NCBI RefSeq assembly: GCF_014652375.1
Contig: NZ_BMYR01000013.1
Span: 1-64,000, forward strand
Source: Alishewanella tabrizica
GTDB taxonomy: Bacteria; Pseudomonadota; Gammaproteobacteria; Enterobacterales; Alteromonadaceae
Length of the DNA stretch: 64,000 nucleotides
Direction of reading: 5' to 3'
Shown here: in pieces, positions 62,030 through 64,000 of the stretch
Layout of the letters: the number at the start of each line of letters is the position of its first letter
How positions within the stretch are numbered: the first letter of the stretch is position 1
Program-made: the position numbers and the translations under genes
Notes under the pieces: generated by a model
The model's input: only the letters and a program-made list of their open reading frames with translations
Told to the model about the DNA's origin: nothing
Database searches by the model: none

Positions 62030-62128
62030 GATTTGGGCTAGCCGCTGTTTTCGATGCGCGCTATCATACCAGTACCTACACTAATAGTTAAATGTCTCGC
62101 CAGTATAGGCGACCGAGGAAGGGCCAGC

Positions 62129-63661
62129 ATGACCGTTATTCGCCAGCAAGATTTTATTGATAGTATTGAAGATGCTTTACAGTACATTTCGTATTATCAC
62201 CCCTTGGATTTTATTCAAGCATTAGAAGTGGCTTACCACAAAGAGCAGAACCAAGCGGCTAAAGATGCCATTGCCCAAATTCTAATAAATTCTAGGATGT
62301 CTGCGGAAGGGCATCGGCCGATTTGTCAGGACACCGGTATTGTGACCTGTTTTGTGAAGATTGGTATGGACGTAAAATGGGATAAAACCGATTTAACCGT
62401 GCAGCAAATGGTAGATGAAGGTACCCGTCGTGCCTATTTAAATCCTGATAATCCATTACGTGCGTCTATTGTGGCTGATCCGGCAGGTTTACGTAAAAAC
62501 ACCAAAGACAATACCCCCGCCGTCGTGCATATTGATCTAGTGCCTGGCCATCATGTTGAAGTGATGATTGCTGCGAAAGGCGGTGGTTCAGAGAATAAAA
62601 CCAAGATGGCCATGCTTAATCCGTCAGACTCTATTGTCGATTGGGTATTAGAAACTATACCGAAAATGGGGGCGGGTTGGTGTCCTCCAGGCATGTTAGG
62701 CATTGGTATTGGCGGTACAGCAGAAAAAGCGGCGGTATTGGCGAAAGAATCCTTGATGGACCCGGTTGATATTCAAGAATTATTGGATCGCGGTGCTGAA
62801 AATGCAGAAGAAAAACTGCGTTTGGAGCTGTATGAAAAAGTGAACAAACTGGGCATCGGTGCTCAGGGCTTAGGTGGTTTAACCACGGTTGTCGATGTAA
62901 AAATTAAATCGGTCCCTACGCATGCGGCATCATTGCCCGTGGTGATGATCCCTAACTGTGCCGCGACGCGCCATGTGCATTTTCACTTAGATGGATCAGG
63001 TCCCGCGGATATTACACCGCCTAAACTGGAAGATTGGCCACAAGTGACGTGGGAGCTGGGGGCTAATGTTCGCCGTGTAAACTTAAATACGGTGACACCA
63101 GCAGAAGTGCAAGAGTGGAAAGCCGGCGAAACCGTGCTGTTAAGTGGCAAAATGCTTACTGGCCGTGATGCCGCACATAAGCGTATTGCCGATATGCTGA
63201 ACAAAGGTGAAGGTTTACCGGCTGGGGTAGACTTTAAAAACAAATTTATTTATTACGTAGGGCCGGTTGATGCGGTTGGCGATGAAGTGGTCGGCCCAGC
63301 AGGCCCAACCACCGCAACCCGTATGGATAAATTCACCGATATGATGCTAACGCAAACCGGTTTATTGGGCATGATTGGTAAGTCAGAGCGCGGTGATAAA
63401 ACGGTTGCTAGCATTAAAGAACATAAAGCGGTCTATTTAATGGCCGTAGGTGGTGCAGCCTATTTAGTGTCTAAAGCCATTAAAAAAGCCCGTGTTGTGG
63501 CTTTCGCCGATTTAGGGATGGAAGCCATTTACGAGTTTGATGTCGAAGATATGCCGGTCACGGTTGCTGTCGATAGCCATGGCAATAATGTGCATAAACA
63601 AGGGCCGATATTGTGGAAAGCCAATATCGCCGAACTGGACGCTAAACTAAGCCAAGCATAA
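62129..63661 (+). CDS. fumA: Fumarate hydratase, class I (iron-sulfur)
   Basis: Interconverts fumarate and malate in the TCA cycle using an oxygen-labile [4Fe-4S] cluster. It has 510 residues of the FumA/FumB type. Likely cluster Cys lie in RPICQDTGI (about residue 63), GAGWCPPGMLG (about 190) and IPNCAATRHVHF (about 282). The C-terminal beta domain begins near VRRVNLNTVTPAEVQ. The ATG chosen gives MTVIRQQDFIDSI with GAGGAAGGG before it; the frame is open 25 codons upstream. A terminator follows. FumA and FumB cannot be told apart here. Confidence 0.95.
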   Translation: MTVIRQQDFIDSIEDALQYISYYHPLDFIQALEVAYHKEQNQAAKDAIAQILINSRMSAEGHRPICQDTGIVTCFVKIGMDVKWDKTDLTVQQMVDEGTRRAYLNPDNPLRASIVADPAGLRKNTKDNTPAVVHIDLVPGHHVEVMIAAKGGGSENKTKMAMLNPSDSIVDWVLETIPKMGAGWCPPGMLGIGIGGTAEKAAVLAKESLMDPVDIQELLDRGAENAEEKLRLELYEKVNKLGIGAQGLGGLTTVVDVKIKSVPTHAASLPVVMIPNCAATRHVHFHLDGSGPADITPPKLEDWPQVTWELGANVRRVNLNTVTPAEVQEWKAGETVLLSGKMLTGRDAAHKRIADMLNKGEGLPAGVDFKNKFIYYVGPVDAVGDEVVGPAGPTTATRMDKFTDMMLTQTGLLGMIGKSERGDKTVASIKEHKAVYLMAVGGAAYLVSKAIKKARVVAFADLGMEAIYEFDVEDMPVTVAVDSHGNNVHKQGPILWKANIAELDAKLSQA

Positions 63662-63674
63662 CGAAAATAAAAAT

Positions 63675-63701
63675 AGGCCGCAGCACTGACTGCGGCCTTT
63701 T
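63675..63701 (+). terminator. Intrinsic terminator after fumarase
   Basis: Stem AGGCCGCAG/CTGCGGCCT with a six-base loop and a T-run, 13 bp after the stop. Confidence 0.88.
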
Positions 63702-63719
63702 GCTAACCAAGGGGAACTG

Positions 63720-64000
63720 ATGAAAAAACTCACCTTACTTGCTGCCAGCCTCTTTAGCTGCGCTGCGCTGGCCAAAGGCCCACTCACAGTCGAACACTTA
63801 AATCAGCATAATAAAATAGGTAATGTGGCGGTATCACCCGATGGCCGCTCGGTGGTGTATAGCCAAACCAATGGCGGTTTTGCGCCAACCGACAAGTCGC
63901 ATGATTTGTATTTAATGACATTGGGCGAAAATCGAAGCACCAAACGCTTAACCCATCATACAAGTCGGGAGAGTGCGGTTCAGTGGCATCCCGATGGTCG
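63720..64000 (+). CDS. Secreted S9-type (prolyl oligopeptidase family) peptidase, 3' partial
   Basis: Only the first 93 codons are present; the gene runs off the right edge. It has a signal peptide (MKKLTLLAASLFSCAALAKG), so it is exported. What follows looks like the first blade of a WD40-like/PD40 propeller: VAVSPDGRSVVYSQ, then DLYLMTLGENRSTKRLTHH and VQWHPDGR. This pattern precedes the catalytic domain in S9 dipeptidyl/acylaminoacyl peptidases; TolB-like proteins are the alternative. GGGGAA precedes the ATG. Confidence 0.7.
   Translation, partial: MKKLTLLAASLFSCAALAKGPLTVEHLNQHNKIGNVAVSPDGRSVVYSQTNGGFAPTDKSHDLYLMTLGENRSTKRLTHHTSRESAVQWHPDG

Overview
The window is a chromosomal segment of a gammaproteobacterium. 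Gene content, protein sequences and gene order point to the Alteromonadales-like Rheinheimera / Alishewanella / Arsukibacterium group. This placement is inferred from remembered family resemblance, not from a search. Most of it is ordinary, tightly packed housekeeping sequence in conserved blocks. I see no prophage, CRISPR array, complete insertion sequence, rRNA or origin.

Layout. 1-2.3 kb is the only clearly accessory-looking part: the C-terminal piece of a Ser/Thr kinase fused to a formylglycine-generating-enzyme (FGE) fold domain, a decayed copy of that domain's tail, and an AT-rich stretch with two tiny membrane ORFs ending at tRNA-Val(GAC). 2.4-6.6 kb holds a DUF3080 lipoprotein and a MATE pump divergent from riboflavin synthase, then a Cys-rich CPXCG protein and a pteridine reductase. 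7.1-9.1 kb holds a polytopic chemoreceptor and a thioredoxin-like membrane protein. 9.3-12.5 kb is the translation block thrS-infC-rpmI-rplT, with infC starting at ATT. 12.5-15.3 kb holds an NlpE/META lipoprotein, an alpha/beta hydrolase and upp. 15.4-19.5 kb holds a PsrA-type TetR regulator with fadE, a GNAT enzyme and a small membrane protein. 19.7-24.7 kb holds a large propeller histidine kinase, a leucine-dehydrogenase-type enzyme and a DUF4826 protein.

24.8-33.1 kb reproduces the E. coli order around purB and icd: roxA, purB, hflD, mnmA, nudJ and rluE, divergent from isocitrate dehydrogenase. Here the enzyme is the unrelated monomeric type. 33.2-39.1 kb is an N-degron and proteolysis block: cspD, clpS-clpA, infA, bpt, aat, trxB. 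39.4-44.0 kb holds a hemolysin III-like protein, an MipA/OmpV porin-like protein divergent from a lone glycosyltransferase, a Nif3 protein and cmoM. 44.2-49.7 kb is tamA-tamB, for outer-membrane and envelope lipid homeostasis. 50-58 kb holds a FabH-like synthase, a glycogen-binding-type domain protein, an RND adaptor/pump pair, a lactate permease and a DUF2007 protein. 58.3-63.7 kb holds sdaA, nudL and pabB, divergent from class I fumarase. A secreted S9-type peptidase runs off the right edge.

Regulation visible in the sequence: a PsrA-type palindrome on the psrA promoter, a 7-2-7 palindrome before the leucine dehydrogenase, an FNR-like site between mipA and the glycosyltransferase, and several convergent-gene terminators. 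The observations I find most worth checking are the duplicated and decayed FGE tail, a degenerate 15-bp tandem repeat between pabB and nudL, the tRNA-Val-flanking repeats with coupled mini-ORFs, and the long hairpin after rplT. I did not find a convincing new multi-gene system.
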